Positions 10,460 through 19,120 are shown, numbered from the stretch's first letter. The stretch: 64,000 nucleotides of DNA from Lachnospiraceae bacterium (GCA_021770785.1 JAETQH010000016.1:1-64000); one strand, 5' to 3'. Notes: a model not told the origin generated them from the letters alone. Made by a program: numbers and translations.

Positions 10460-10474
10460 AAAGAGGGCAGAGGT

Positions 10475-11350
10475 ATGAGATTTGTAATATTGACAGGAAT
10501 GTCCGGGGCAGGAAAGAGTACTGCCATCAAAATGATGGAAGATATGGGATTTTATTGTGTGGATAATCTTCCGATTCCGTTGCTGGAAAAGTTTGTGGAG
10601 CTGTCAAGCCTGCAGAGCGGCGAGCTGCAGAAAGTGGCGGTGGGAATTGACATCCGCAGCGGACAGGCGTTGGAGGAATTGCGGGACGTACTGGATAATG
10701 TTGAAAAAAGCGGCGTGAAATACGAGATTCTGTTTTTGGATGCGGAGGATTCTGTTCTGGTAAAACGCTACAAAGAAACCAGAAGAAACCACCCCCTATC
10801 CGGCGGAGAGCGGGTGGACAAGGGCATTGAGGAAGAGCGGAGGCGGCTTGCTTTTTTAAAGGAGCGGGCAGATTATATCATTGACACCAGCCAGCTGCTG
10901 ACAAGAGAACTGAAAGCGGAAATGGAAAAAATTTTCGTAAAAAACCAGGACTATAAAAACCTCTTTATTACCATACTATCTTTTGGGTTTAAATATGGAA
11001 TGCCGGCGGATTCGGATTTGGTGTTTGATGTGAGGTTTCTGCCAAACCCCTATTATGTGGAGGGGCTTAGGGCAAAGACCGGAAACGATAAGGAGATACA
11101 GGACTATGTGCTTCAGTTTAAAGAGGCTCATATCTTTTTGCAGAAGCTAGAGGATATGCTGGATTTTCTGATTCCAAATTACATTGCTGAGGGGAAAAAC
11201 CAGTTAGTTATTTCCATCGGCTGTACCGGAGGAAAGCACCGTTCTGTCACTCTGGCAAATGAGATTTATAAATGCCTTTCGAAGCGGACAGAGTACGGAA
11301 TCAAAATCGAACACAGGGATATCGGAAAGGATACCCTCAGAGGGAAATAG
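10475..11350 (+). CDS. rapZ: RNase adapter / nucleotide-binding protein RapZ
   Basis: RapZ (YvcJ in Bacillus) is a P-loop protein. In enterobacteria it directs RNase E to a small RNA that controls amino-sugar synthesis, while its Gram-positive role is less clear. Visible are the Walker A motif GMSGAGKS at residues 8-15, the DNLP segment, RRNHPL in the middle and the conserved C-terminal block SIGCTGGKHRSV followed by HRD. The 291 residues are normal. Only one base separates its stop from the whiA start. In Bacillus the gene glmR (yvcK) lies between these two; it is missing here. Confidence 0.95.
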   Translation: MRFVILTGMSGAGKSTAIKMMEDMGFYCVDNLPIPLLEKFVELSSLQSGELQKVAVGIDIRSGQALEELRDVLDNVEKSGVKYEILFLDAEDSVLVKRYKETRRNHPLSGGERVDKGIEEERRRLAFLKERADYIIDTSQLLTRELKAEMEKIFVKNQDYKNLFITILSFGFKYGMPADSDLVFDVRFLPNPYYVEGLRAKTGNDKEIQDYVLQFKEAHIFLQKLEDMLDFLIPNYIAEGKNQLVISIGCTGGKHRSVTLANEIYKCLSKRTEYGIKIEHRDIGKDTLRGK

Positions 11351-11351
11351 T

Positions 11352-12200
11352 ATGTCATTTTCAAGCGAAGTAAAAGAGGAGCTGCTAAGGCAGGTGGGTA
11401 AGAGCCGGCACTGCCAGATAGCAGAGTTGGCGGCAATCATTGCCTTTGACGGGGCGGAAACCGAAAACCACCTGCTGAGGGAGAAGTATCAGCTGCTGGT
11501 GAAGGAACTCTTTCCTATAGAAGAAACAGGACAGACAGTGAAGGAATGGCGCATTTTAGAGCTGGTGAAGATGTGGGATGCCGGCAAAAAGCAGCCACGA
11601 AAAGGCAGTACCGTGAATGGAATTTTGCTTCAGCAGATGTGCTGTAGAAGGGCTTTTATCCGGGGAGCGTTTTTAGCGGGAGGATCCATCAGCGACCCGA
11701 ACAAATCCTATCATTTTGAGATTGTATGCAGAACCTTAGGGCAGGCAGAGCAGCTTCGGGACATGATTAACAGCTTTGAGATGGAAGCAAAGATTGTGGA
11801 ACGGAAAAAGTACCAGGTGGTCTATTTAAAGGAGGGTGCCCAGATTGTGGATATGTTAAATATCATGGAGGCGCATGTGGCGCTGATGAATCTGGAAAAT
11901 GTCCGCATTTTGAAGGAAATGCGCAACTCCGTAAACCGTAAGGTAAACTGTGAGACGGCAAATATCAGCAAGACGGTGAATGCTGCGGTAAAGCAGTTAG
12001 AAGATATTGAGTATATCCGGGATAAAGCAGGGTTAGACAGTCTGCCGGATAATCTGCGGGCGGTGGCGCTGATGCGGTTAGAAAATCCCGACGCACCGTT
12101 AAAGGAACTGGGAACATTATTAAATCCGCCAGTCGGAAAATCAGGAGTCAATCACAGGCTCCGGAAAATCAGCGAGATTGCGGAAGGCTTAAGAGGTTAA
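11352..12200 (+). CDS. whiA: DNA-binding protein WhiA
   Basis: WhiA combines a LAGLIDADG homing-endonuclease-like fold with a C-terminal helix-turn-helix and affects sporulation, chromosome segregation and division in Gram-positives. Recognisable parts are MSFSSEVKEEL at the start, RRAFIRGAFLAGGSISDPNKSYHFEI in the LAGLIDADG part and the C-terminal segment PPVGKSGVNHRLRKI of the HTH. The start is ATG 11352, preceded by AGAGGG; the frame extends upstream only inside rapZ. At 282 residues it is somewhat shorter than the roughly 310 usual. Confidence 0.95.
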   Translation: MSFSSEVKEELLRQVGKSRHCQIAELAAIIAFDGAETENHLLREKYQLLVKELFPIEETGQTVKEWRILELVKMWDAGKKQPRKGSTVNGILLQQMCCRRAFIRGAFLAGGSISDPNKSYHFEIVCRTLGQAEQLRDMINSFEMEAKIVERKKYQVVYLKEGAQIVDMLNIMEAHVALMNLENVRILKEMRNSVNRKVNCETANISKTVNAAVKQLEDIEYIRDKAGLDSLPDNLRAVALMRLENPDAPLKELGTLLNPPVGKSGVNHRLRKISEIAEGLRG

Positions 12201-12220
12201 AGAAAGGGAAAGGTGTCAGT

Positions 12221-12469
12221 ATGAGAAAGAATGTGACGGTGGAGATGGAAGAAGGGTTAGAGGCCAGGCCAATCGCCTTGCTGGTGCAGACTGCGAATCA
12301 GTTCAGCAGTAAAATTTATCTGGAAATCGGTGAGAAGAGAGTCAACGCTAAGAGCATTATGGGCGTGATGAGCCTTGCCCTGTTAAACGGCGATAATGTG
12401 GTGTTGGACGCAGAGGGTGAGGATGAGGCAGAGGCGGTTGCAGCATTAGAGGCATTTTTAAAGAAATAG
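12221..12469 (+). CDS. crh: Crh-type HPr-like protein lacking the PTS histidine
   Basis: This is an 82-residue HPr fold. In true HPr the sequence GLHARPA carries the His15 phosphorylated by enzyme I; here it is GLEARPI, with Glu at that position. The HprK target is intact (VNAKSIMGVMSL, Ser46). Bacillus Crh has Gln at position 15, lies directly after whiA and has near-identical flanking residues, so position and sequence both support a Crh orthologue: a catabolite co-repressor for CcpA that cannot carry sugar phosphate in the PTS. The Glu might mimic a permanently modified His15; that is inference. Confidence 0.9.
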   Translation: MRKNVTVEMEEGLEARPIALLVQTANQFSSKIYLEIGEKRVNAKSIMGVMSLALLNGDNVVLDAEGEDEAEAVAALEAFLKK

Positions 12470-12482
12470 CAGTATAGGGTGT

Positions 12483-13397
12483 ATGGAATTTATGGAGAGT
12501 AAGAAAAAGTTGTTGTTTGTGTTTAACCCCTTCTCGGGAAAGGCACAGATAAAAAATCAGTTGTTGGATATTGTGGATACCATGGTAAAGGCAGATTATG
12601 AGGTTACCATTTATCCCACGCAGGCCCCGGGGGATGCCATACATAAGGTGGAAGAAGAAACAGGAGATTATGACTTAGTGGTCTGCAGCGGCGGTGACGG
12701 CACCTTAGACGAAGTGGTGACGGGAATGATGCGCCGGGAGGAAAAAGTGCCCTTAGGCTATATTCCGGCAGGCAGCACCAATGATTTTGCTACTTCCCTC
12801 GGCATTCCAAAGGAGATGGTAAAATCTGCCGAGGCAGCGGTGACAGGCGTGCCCTTTGCCTGTGATATCGGAGCCTTTAACGAAGACTATTTTGTGTATG
12901 TAGCAGCCTTCGGGCTCTTTACGGCAGTTTCCTATAAGACGAGCCAGGAGTGGAAAAATGTGTTGGGACATGCCGCCTATATCTTAGAGGGCATGCGGAG
13001 CCTCCACGATATTCCTTCCTACCGGATGCAGGTGGAGTATGACAATATCCGGCTTCAGGATGAATTTATTTACGGAATGATAAGTAATTCCACCTCCGTG
13101 GGCGGGTTTAAGGGAATGACGGGAAAGGATGTGCTCTTAGATGACGGTATTTTCGAGGTGACGTTAATTAAGAAGCCGAGAAATCCCATTGAGCTGAATG
13201 AGATTATCGCTTCCCTGATTAATCTGGTGGACGATACGGATATGATATATTCCTTTAAGACCAGCCGCGTTACCATCACTGCGGCGGAGGCGGTTCCCTG
13301 GACCTTAGACGGGGAATTTGGCGGCGACCACGAGATTGTGACGGTGGGAAATCTCTGCAAAGCGGTGGAAATTATGGTGCCGGAAAAAGATAGTTAA
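12483..13397 (+). CDS. YegS/DgkB-type lipid kinase
   Basis: This is a member of the diacylglycerol-kinase catalytic family (YegS, DgkB, BmrU), soluble enzymes that phosphorylate lipids such as diacylglycerol in lipid recycling. Key features are FVFNPFSGKA near the start, the nucleotide-binding SGGDGTLDEVVTGM near residues 65-80, GSTNDFATSLGIP and the C-terminal WTLDGEFGG block. The 304 residues are typical. The start is ambiguous: ATG 12483 has AGGG only three bases away, while ATG 12492 is twelve away. It closes the hprK-whiA block; an A/T-only hairpin followed by TTATTTTTTT overlaps its stop. Lipid substrate unknown. Confidence 0.88.
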   Translation: MEFMESKKKLLFVFNPFSGKAQIKNQLLDIVDTMVKADYEVTIYPTQAPGDAIHKVEEETGDYDLVVCSGGDGTLDEVVTGMMRREEKVPLGYIPAGSTNDFATSLGIPKEMVKSAEAAVTGVPFACDIGAFNEDYFVYVAAFGLFTAVSYKTSQEWKNVLGHAAYILEGMRSLHDIPSYRMQVEYDNIRLQDEFIYGMISNSTSVGGFKGMTGKDVLLDDGIFEVTLIKKPRNPIELNEIIASLINLVDDTDMIYSFKTSRVTITAAEAVPWTLDGEFGGDHEIVTVGNLCKAVEIMVPEKDS

Positions 13398-13418
13398 AAA
13401 TTTAACTTTATTTTTTTG
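13392..13418 (+). terminator. weak A/T terminator after lipid kinase
   Basis: AGTTAA/TTAACT arms overlap the stop codon and are followed by TTATTTTTTT. The stem has little G+C, so readthrough is likely. Confidence 0.45.
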
Positions 13419-13429
13419 TTGAAGTAATA

Positions 13430-13435
13430 TATAAT
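13430..13435 (+). promoter_or_regulatory. -10 element of fba promoter
   Basis: A consensus TATAAT lies 45 bases before the fba start. No good -35 sits at 17 bp (TTTATT); an alternative pair TTAACT/TAATAT is also possible. The start point would fall near 13442. Confidence 0.5.
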
Positions 13436-13479
13436 AGCCCTAGGGTAAAATAAATATTTTATTTATGGAGGAATTTAAT

Positions 13480-14346
13480 ATGTTAGTATCTGCAAAAGAA
13501 ATGTTAGACAAAGCAAAAGCTGGACACTATGCAGTAGGTCAGTTCAACATCAACAACCTTGAGTGGACCAAATCCATTCTCCTTACTGCAGAAGAGTGCA
13601 AATCCCCGGTTATCCTTGGTGTTTCTGAGGGCGCCGGAAAATACATGACAGGCTATAAGACCGTAGCTGCCATGGTAAAGGCCATGATTGAAGAGTTAAA
13701 TATCACTGTTCCGGTGGCATTACACTTAGACCACGGTTCTTATGAAGGATGTCTGAAATGTGTAGAGGCTGGTTTCTCTTCCATCATGTTTGACGGTTCT
13801 CATTACCCAATTGACGAGAATGTTGCTAAGACAACAGAGTTAGTTGCATTGGCACACAAAAACGGTATGTCCATCGAGGCTGAGGTTGGTTCCATCGGCG
13901 GAGAAGAGGACGGCGTTGTAGGTATGGGCGAATGCGCTGATCCGGAAGAGTGTAAGAAAATCGCTGACCTTGGCGTGGACATGTTAGCAGCCGGTATCGG
14001 CAACATTCACGGAAAATATCCGGAGAACTGGGCGGGACTTAGCTTTGAGACTTTAGACGCTGTTCAGAAATTAACAGGAGCCATGCCCTTAGTACTTCAC
14101 GGAGGTACCGGTATCCCTGAGGATATGATTAAGAAAGCCATCTCCCTTGGAGTAGCTAAGATTAATGTAAATACAGAGTGTCAGTTATCTTTCGCAGATG
14201 CAACACGTAAATATATCGAGGCCGGAAAAGACTTAGAGGGCAAAGGATTTGACCCGCGTAAGCTCTTAGCCCCGGGCGCAGAAGCAATTAAAGCAACTGT
14301 AAAAGAGAAGATGGAGCTGTTTGGTTCCGTTGGAAAAGCAGAATAG
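13480..14346 (+). CDS. fba: class II fructose-bisphosphate aldolase
   Basis: This zinc-dependent aldolase splits fructose 1,6-bisphosphate in glycolysis. The class II marks are present: HLDHGSYEGC near residue 80 (zinc His and the catalytic Asp region), GSIGGEEDG, a zinc His in GIGNIHGKYP, HGGTGIPEDM with another zinc His, and KINVNTECQ for substrate phosphate binding. ATG 13480 follows GGAGG at ideal spacing; an upstream in-frame ATG at 13465 overlaps that ribosome site and is rejected. At 288 residues it is full length. It has its own promoter, is monocistronic and uses codons typical of highly expressed genes. Confidence 0.97.
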   Translation: MLVSAKEMLDKAKAGHYAVGQFNINNLEWTKSILLTAEECKSPVILGVSEGAGKYMTGYKTVAAMVKAMIEELNITVPVALHLDHGSYEGCLKCVEAGFSSIMFDGSHYPIDENVAKTTELVALAHKNGMSIEAEVGSIGGEEDGVVGMGECADPEECKKIADLGVDMLAAGIGNIHGKYPENWAGLSFETLDAVQKLTGAMPLVLHGGTGIPEDMIKKAISLGVAKINVNTECQLSFADATRKYIEAGKDLEGKGFDPRKLLAPGAEAIKATVKEKMELFGSVGKAE

Positions 14347-14441
14347 GTTTTTGTGGGCTAAGCTATTTTAACAAAAATTCTGAGGTTCTACTTTAATTCT
14401 TGTTGAAAATAGTAAAAGTTAAAAAAACATAAAATTTTCAC

Positions 14442-14470
14442 TTGCATTTTGAAAAGAAAAGTATTATCTT
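14442..14470 (+). promoter_or_regulatory. promoter of glnA leader
   Basis: TTGCAT (14442-14447), a 17-bp spacer and TATCTT (14465-14470) place initiation near 14477. About 155 nt of leader then precede the glnA start. Confidence 0.6.
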
Positions 14471-14503
14471 AAATACAACAAAACAATGTGAAGAGATGAA
14501 CAA

Positions 14504-14536
14504 GGGTGTTCCAAGAGGTTTGGAATGCCCTTTTTT
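14504..14536 (+). terminator. intrinsic terminator inside the glnA leader (attenuator)
   Basis: An 11-bp stem with two G-U pairs (14504-14514 with 14520-14530) and a 5-nt loop is followed by six Ts. It lies between a plausible promoter and glnA, so it can only attenuate. Imperfect copies of ATGTGAAGA...GAACAAG flank it (near 14487 and 14569) and may form the alternative state; no antiterminator is obvious. Confidence 0.75.
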
Positions 14537-14633
14537 AGTAAAATGAAAGGAAATCTCTCAAAAAGCATTGTGAAGAACAAGCAAATCAAAATCGCAAGGG
14601 GATTATGATTGTGAGAAAGAAAGGATGCAGAAT

Positions 14634-16754
14634 ATGAGCGAAACAGGATACCTTAATGTAGCAGAAATTTTTGGTGAGAACGTATTCAATGACGCAGTTA
14701 TGCAGGAACGTCTCCCGAAGAAAGTTTACAAGAAACTCAAACAAGTCATTCAGGAGGGCAGGGAGTTAGATTTAGAGACCGCTGATGTGGTTGCACATGA
14801 GATGAAAGAATGGGCAATCGAAAAGGGCGCAACTCATTACACCCACTGGTTCCAGCCATTAACAGGCGTGACCGCAGAGAAGCATGACTCTTTTATTACC
14901 GCTCCCATGGAGAACGGCAAAGTGTTAATGAGTTTTTCGGGAAAAGAGTTAATCAAAGGTGAGCCGGATGCATCTTCTTTCCCATCCGGTGGTTTAAGGG
15001 CAACCTTTGAGGCGAGAGGATATACAGCATGGGATTGTACCTCACCGGCATTTGTCAGACAGGACGCAGCAGGGGCAACGCTTTGTATTCCTACCGCTTT
15101 CTGCTCCTACACCGGGGAAGCCCTTGACCAGAAAACACCGCTGCTCCGTTCTATGGAAGCTATCAACGAGCAGGCGCTTCGTTTATTGAAATTATTCGGA
15201 AATACAACTTCTAAGAAAGTAACCCCATCCGTTGGACCGGAGCAGGAATACTTCATCGTAGACAGAGAGAAATATTTACAGAGAAAAGACTTAATCTTCA
15301 CTGGACGTACCTTATTCGGAGCAATGCCTCCCAAGGGACAGGAGATGGAGGATCATTACTTCGGGGCTATCCGTGAGAGAATTGCTGCTTTTATGAAGGA
15401 TGTCAACGAAGAACTCTGGAAATTAGGCGTTACCGCTAAAACCCAACACAATGAGGTTGCTCCGGCACAGCACGAGTTAGCGCCGATTTATGCAGAGGCG
15501 AACATTGCAGTTGACCACAATCAGCTGGTTATGGAAACTTTAAAGAAGGTTGCCGGACGCCACGGCTTACAGTGCTTGCTTCATGAGAAGCCATTTGCAG
15601 GTGTTAACGGTTCCGGTAAACACAATAACTGGTCGATTACAACAGATGACGGCATTAACTTATTAGAGCCGGGTACCACACCTCACGAGAACGTGCAGTT
15701 CTTACTGGTACTGACCTGTATTTTAAAAGCAGTGGATATTCATGCAGATCTGTTGAGGGAATCTGCAGCGGATGTGGGAAATGATCACAGATTAGGCGCC
15801 AACGAGGCACCGCCGGCAATTATTTCTGTTTACCTTGGAGAACAGTTACAGGATGTGCTGACACAGTTAATTGATACCGGAGCTGCAACCCACAGCCTTA
15901 CCGGACAAAAATTAGAGACTGGAGTTAAGACTTTACCGGACTTTATGAAGGACGCTACCGATAGAAACAGAACCTCACCTTTTGCATTTACCGGAAACAA
16001 ATTCGAGTTCCGTATGGTGGGTTCCCAGGACTCTATTGCACAGCCGAACGTTGTATTAAATACCATCGTTGCAGAGGCGTTTGCAGAGGCATGTGATATT
16101 CTTGAAAAAGCAGATGACTTCGACATGGCAGTACATGATTTGATTAAGAAATATGCAACCGAGCACCAGAGAATCGTATTCAACGGAAACGGTTATTCCG
16201 ATGAGTGGGTGGAAGAGGCGGAAAAACGCGGTTTACCGAACATCAGATCCATGGTAGACGCAATCCCTGCATTAAATACAGAGAAAGCGGTTGCATTATT
16301 TGAGAAATTCAAGGTATTCACCAAGGCGGAGTTAGACTCCCGTGTGGAAATCGAGTACGAGACCTACGCAAAGGAGATTAATATCGAAGCGAAAGCGATG
16401 ATTGATATTGCTACCAAACAGATTATTCCGGCGGTTATCAGATATACCACCGTACTTGCAGAATCCATCTCCGCAGTAAAGAACGCATGCGGCGCAGATG
16501 TCAGTGCTCAGACAGAAATTTTAACCGAGGTATCTTCTTTACTGGCAGCTTCTAAGAAAGCTCTTGTAAAATTGCAGGAGGTAACAGAGAAGGCTGCTGT
16601 TATGGAAGAGGGCAGAGAGCAGGCAGTCTACTACAGAGATACCGTAAAAACCGCTATGGATGAGCTGAGAGCTCCGGTAGATAAGCTTGAAATGCTAGTG
16701 GATAAGGCTATGTGGCCAATGCCTTCTTACGGCGATTTAATCTTTGAAGTGTAA
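14634..16754 (+). CDS. glnN: glutamine synthetase, type III
   Basis: This enzyme makes glutamine from glutamate, ammonium and ATP, the entry of ammonium into metabolism. The roughly 706 residues identify the large type III family (GlnN), unlike the 440-470 of type I. Visible are the N-terminal type III domain, [20 protein letters not shown], the catalytic [10 protein letters not shown], a [12 protein letters not shown] segment, [16 protein letters not shown] with the ATP-binding His and [10 protein letters not shown]. The start at 14634 has AAAGG nine bases before; ATG 14625 touches that site and is less likely. It is controlled through the attenuated leader and followed by a strong hairpin. 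Its neighbour amt-PII fits joint ammonium assimilation. Confidence 0.96.
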   Translation: MSETGYLNVAEIFGENVFNDAVMQERLPKKVYKKLKQVIQEGRELDLETADVVAHEMKEWAIEKGATHYTHWFQPLTGVTAEKHDSFITAPMENGKVLMSFSGKELIKGEPDASSFPSGGLRATFEARGYTAWDCTSPAFVRQDAAGATLCIPTAFCSYTGEALDQKTPLLRSMEAINEQALRLLKLFGNTTSKKVTPSVGPEQEYFIVDREKYLQRKDLIFTGRTLFGAMPPKGQEMEDHYFGAIRERIAAFMKDVNEELWKLGVTAKTQHNEVAPAQHELAPIYAEANIAVDHNQLVMETLKKVAGRHGLQCLLHEKPFAGVNGSGKHNNWSITTDDGINLLEPGTTPHENVQFLLVLTCILKAVDIHADLLRESAADVGNDHRLGANEAPPAIISVYLGEQLQDVLTQLIDTGAATHSLTGQKLETGVKTLPDFMKDATDRNRTSPFAFTGNKFEFRMVGSQDSIAQPNVVLNTIVAEAFAEACDILEKADDFDMAVHDLIKKYATEHQRIVFNGNGYSDEWVEEAEKRGLPNIRSMVDAIPALNTEKAVALFEKFKVFTKAELDSRVEIEYETYAKEINIEAKAMIDIATKQIIPAVIRYTTVLAESISAVKNACGADVSAQTEILTEVSSLLAASKKALVKLQEVTEKAAVMEEGREQAVYYRDTVKTAMDELRAPVDKLEMLVDKAMWPMPSYGDLIFEV

Positions 16755-16840
16755 GCTTCAAGGAATGAGAAAAATTTTCCCAAAAGGGGAGGCTGTCAGG
16801 CGGAAACTGCCCGGCAGATTATGAAAAATTAAAAAAGTAT

Positions 16841-16904
16841 ATAAAAAGCGGTGCTTTTTTCGAACCACGAAGCTGTGGAACAAGGAAAAAGTGCCGCTTT
16901 TTAT
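16841..16904 (+). terminator. long hairpin terminator after glnN
   Basis: A 19-bp stem (16841-16859 with 16886-16904, including two G-U pairs) ends in CCGCTTTTTAT. Its 26-nt loop contains a smaller CCAC-GAAGCT-GTGG hairpin. It ends two bases before the tandem repeats begin. Confidence 0.75.
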
Positions 16905-16905
16905 G

Positions 16906-17079
16906 CACAGGCCCGCCCGGAGGAAGCTAGCTGCAAAAGCAGCAGGTCGGGCCGCGCGCAAGCAGGGAAAAGAAGCCCTGCTTGATAGAAAGACACAGGC
17001 CCGCCCGGAGGAAGATAGCTGCAAAAGCAGCAGGTCGGGCCGCGCGCAAGCAGGGAAAAGAAGCCCTGCTTGATAGAAA
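16906..17079 (+). repeat. two tandem copies of an 88-bp double-hairpin unit before amt
   Basis: Copies at 16906-16993 and 16994-17079 differ by one base (C at 16927, A at 17015). Each unit is GC-rich and folds into two hairpins: GGCCCG...CGGGCC enclosing GCTGC-AAAA-GCAGC, then AAGCAGGG...CCCTGCTT with an 8-nt loop. Neither hairpin has a T-run. The second copy ends about 18 bases before the amt start, so the pair forms part of its leader if transcription starts upstream. The period is not a multiple of three and no real protein is encoded. Confidence 0.85.
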
Positions 17080-17097
17080 TATTAGGAGGATAGTGTT

Positions 17098-18846
17098 ATG
17101 ACAGAAGAAACAATTATGCAGTTAGTGACGGAAAATGTGTTTGGCGTCTGGTTCCTTATCGGTGCGGCGCTGGTATTCTGGATGCAGGCTGGTTTTGCAA
17201 TGGTGGAGGCAGGCTTTACCAGAGCGAAAAATACAGGTAACATCTTAATGAAAAACCTGATGGACTTTTGTATCGGTACGGTAGTATTCATCTTAATCGG
17301 TTTCTCTCTTCTTTTAGGTGAGGATTTGCTGGGATTTATCGGAAAACCGGGTTTTGATATTTTTACCGCCTATGGGGATTTTGATTTTTCAAGCTTTGTA
17401 TTTAACTTGGTATTCTGCGCAACCACAGCGACCATCGTATCCGGTGCTATGGCAGAGCGTACCAAATTTTTATCCTATTGTATCTATTCCGGAGTTATCT
17501 CTGCATTGATTTATCCCATTGAAGCCCACTGGATTTGGGGCGGCGGCTGGTTAGCACAGCTTGGTTTCCACGATTTTGCAGGTTCCTGCTGTATCCATAT
17601 GGTAGGCGGCATTTCCGCATTGATTGGAGCTGCTTTCCTTGGACCCCGTATCGGTAAATTTACAAAAGATAAAGCCGGTAAGATTGTGAAAGTAAACGCA
17701 TTTCCGGGCCACAACTTAGCCCTTGGCTGCTTGGGATGTTTTATCCTCTGGTTTGGATGGTATGGATTTAACGGCGCTGCATGTACCAGCGTAGAGCAGT
17801 TAGGCTCCGTTCTTCTTACAACAACTGTAGCTCCTGCTATTGCAACTGTCGTATGTATGGTTTTCACATGGTTAAAATATGGCAAACCGGATGTATCTAT
17901 GTGTATGAATGCTTCTCTGGCGGGCTTAGTAGCAATTACGGCTCCCTGTGATGTAACCGATTGTCTTGGTGCAATTATCATCGGCATTGTGGCAGGCTTA
18001 TTGGTGGTATTCGGTGTATGGTTATTAGATTATAAGCTTCATGTGGATGACCCGGTGGGTGCTGTTGCCGTTCATATGATGAATGGTATCTGGGGTACAA
18101 TCGCAGTGGGTTTATTTGCAACCACATCCGCTCCCGGAAATGACAGCGTAGTTGGTTTGTTCTATGGCGGCGGTTTCCACCAGTTGGGGCTTCAGTTATT
18201 AGGCGTGATAAGCGTTGGCGCATGGGCAGCTGTCTGTATTACCGTCACCTTTGTTGTAATTAAGGCAACCGTTGGGCTTCGTGTAACAGAAGAGGAAGAG
18301 ATTATTGGTCTGGACGCTACCGAGCACGGTTTAAGCTCCGCATATGCAGGCTTTGCCCTGATGGATATTTCCAATACAATGACCATGGAAGTAAACGAGA
18401 ACACAGACCTTGGGGAGAGTGAGTATGAGACTGCTTCCGAGATACAGAAAAATGCAGCTATCAAGGTGGAGGCAATGCCGGTTTCTTCCACAGGCATTTA
18501 CAAAGTTGTTATTATTTCAAAACTGACAAAATACGACCACTTAAAGAAAGCAATGAACGAACTCGGCGTGACAGGTATGACCGTAACACAGGTTATGGGC
18601 TGTGGCATCCAGAAGGGGGCCGGCGAGAAATACCGTGGCGTTGAGATGGATGCAACCCTGCTTCCCAAAGTAAAGGTAGAGGTGGTTGTAAGCAAGATTC
18701 CGGTAGAGAAGGTAGTGGACGCTGCCAAGAAAGCACTTTATACAGGACATATCGGCGACGGAAAGATTTTCGTATACGATGTAGCCCAGGTAGTGAAGGT
18801 CCGTACCGGAGAGGAAGGCATCGCTGCACTGCAGGATGTGGAGTAG
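17098..18846 (+). CDS. amt: ammonium transporter fused to a PII signalling domain
   Basis: The first 400 residues or so are an Amt/AmtB channel: WMQAGFAMVEAGF at the start, paired pore histidines in EAHWIWGGG (near 141) and HMMNGIWG (near 325) and eleven expected membrane helices. After a linker of about 50 acidic residues comes a complete PII (GlnB/GlnK) domain from about 463. It has TGMTVTQVMGCG, a T-loop EKYRGVE with the Tyr (near 512) that is uridylylated in some PII proteins, LPKVKVEVVV, GDGKIFV and a VRTGEEG end. In most bacteria GlnK is a separate protein that plugs AmtB; here the plug is covalent. AGGAGG lies well placed before ATG. It follows glnN in the same direction. Confidence 0.95.
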   Translation: MTEETIMQLVTENVFGVWFLIGAALVFWMQAGFAMVEAGFTRAKNTGNILMKNLMDFCIGTVVFILIGFSLLLGEDLLGFIGKPGFDIFTAYGDFDFSSFVFNLVFCATTATIVSGAMAERTKFLSYCIYSGVISALIYPIEAHWIWGGGWLAQLGFHDFAGSCCIHMVGGISALIGAAFLGPRIGKFTKDKAGKIVKVNAFPGHNLALGCLGCFILWFGWYGFNGAACTSVEQLGSVLLTTTVAPAIATVVCMVFTWLKYGKPDVSMCMNASLAGLVAITAPCDVTDCLGAIIIGIVAGLLVVFGVWLLDYKLHVDDPVGAVAVHMMNGIWGTIAVGLFATTSAPGNDSVVGLFYGGGFHQLGLQLLGVISVGAWAAVCITVTFVVIKATVGLRVTEEEEIIGLDATEHGLSSAYAGFALMDISNTMTMEVNENTDLGESEYETASEIQKNAAIKVEAMPVSSTGIYKVVIISKLTKYDHLKKAMNELGVTGMTVTQVMGCGIQKGAGEKYRGVEMDATLLPKVKVEVVVSKIPVEKVVDAAKKALYTGHIGDGKIFVYDVAQVVKVRTGEEGIAALQDVE

Positions 18847-18853
18847 CAGCACT

Positions 18854-18946
18854 AATCTAATTTGATTAGATTGGTGAAATCTAATCCCCTTAGTTAGTAT
18901 ATACATCAACAGCAGGAAACCCGGAGAAATCCGGGTTTCCTGCTGT
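18854..18946 (+). terminator. alternative hairpins and 16-bp stem after amt
   Basis: AATCTAAT (18854-18861) pairs with ATTAGATT (18865-18872). The latter can instead pair with AATCTAATC at 18878-18886, so two hairpins exclude each other. A perfect 16-bp stem follows (18909-18924 with 18931-18946, loop AGAAAT). No T-run follows the last stem, but it is the likeliest transcript end. Confidence 0.55.
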
Positions 18947-18991
18947 ACACTTGAAAAAATCCTAAAGTTTTCGGGAGAGTATAACTATGAT

Positions 18992-19020
18992 TTGTAAAGA
19001 GACGGGGGTTGCGGTATAAT
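18992..19020 (+). promoter_or_regulatory. sigma-A promoter
   Basis: TTGTAA (18992-18997), a 17-bp spacer and a consensus TATAAT (19015-19020) drive the receiver-like gene at 19121, leaving a leader of about 95 nt. Confidence 0.75.
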
Positions 19021-19120
19021 ATTGGTATTAGAAAAGTGGTGGAGGAAATGATATCACCGGCAAAGACATATGTTGCGAATTAAGGAATTTATAGCTAAGC
19101 AGTATGGAGGGGGAAAGGTT

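Noticed and set aside
16891-17073. 60-residue open frame over the amt upstream repeats
   Set aside because: It spans the 88-bp tandem repeat in shifting frames, is full of Arg/Lys/Ala from GC-rich hairpins, and has no ribosome site.
16906-17079. CRISPR array (also considered for 48664-48835)
   Set aside because: Units are adjacent without unique spacers, only 2-2.5 copies, and each contains long hairpins.
16861-17079. ANTAR-binding double hairpin before amt
   Set aside because: Loops are AAAA, AAAAGAAG and GAAGCT; none is a hexaloop with A at position 1 and G at 4.
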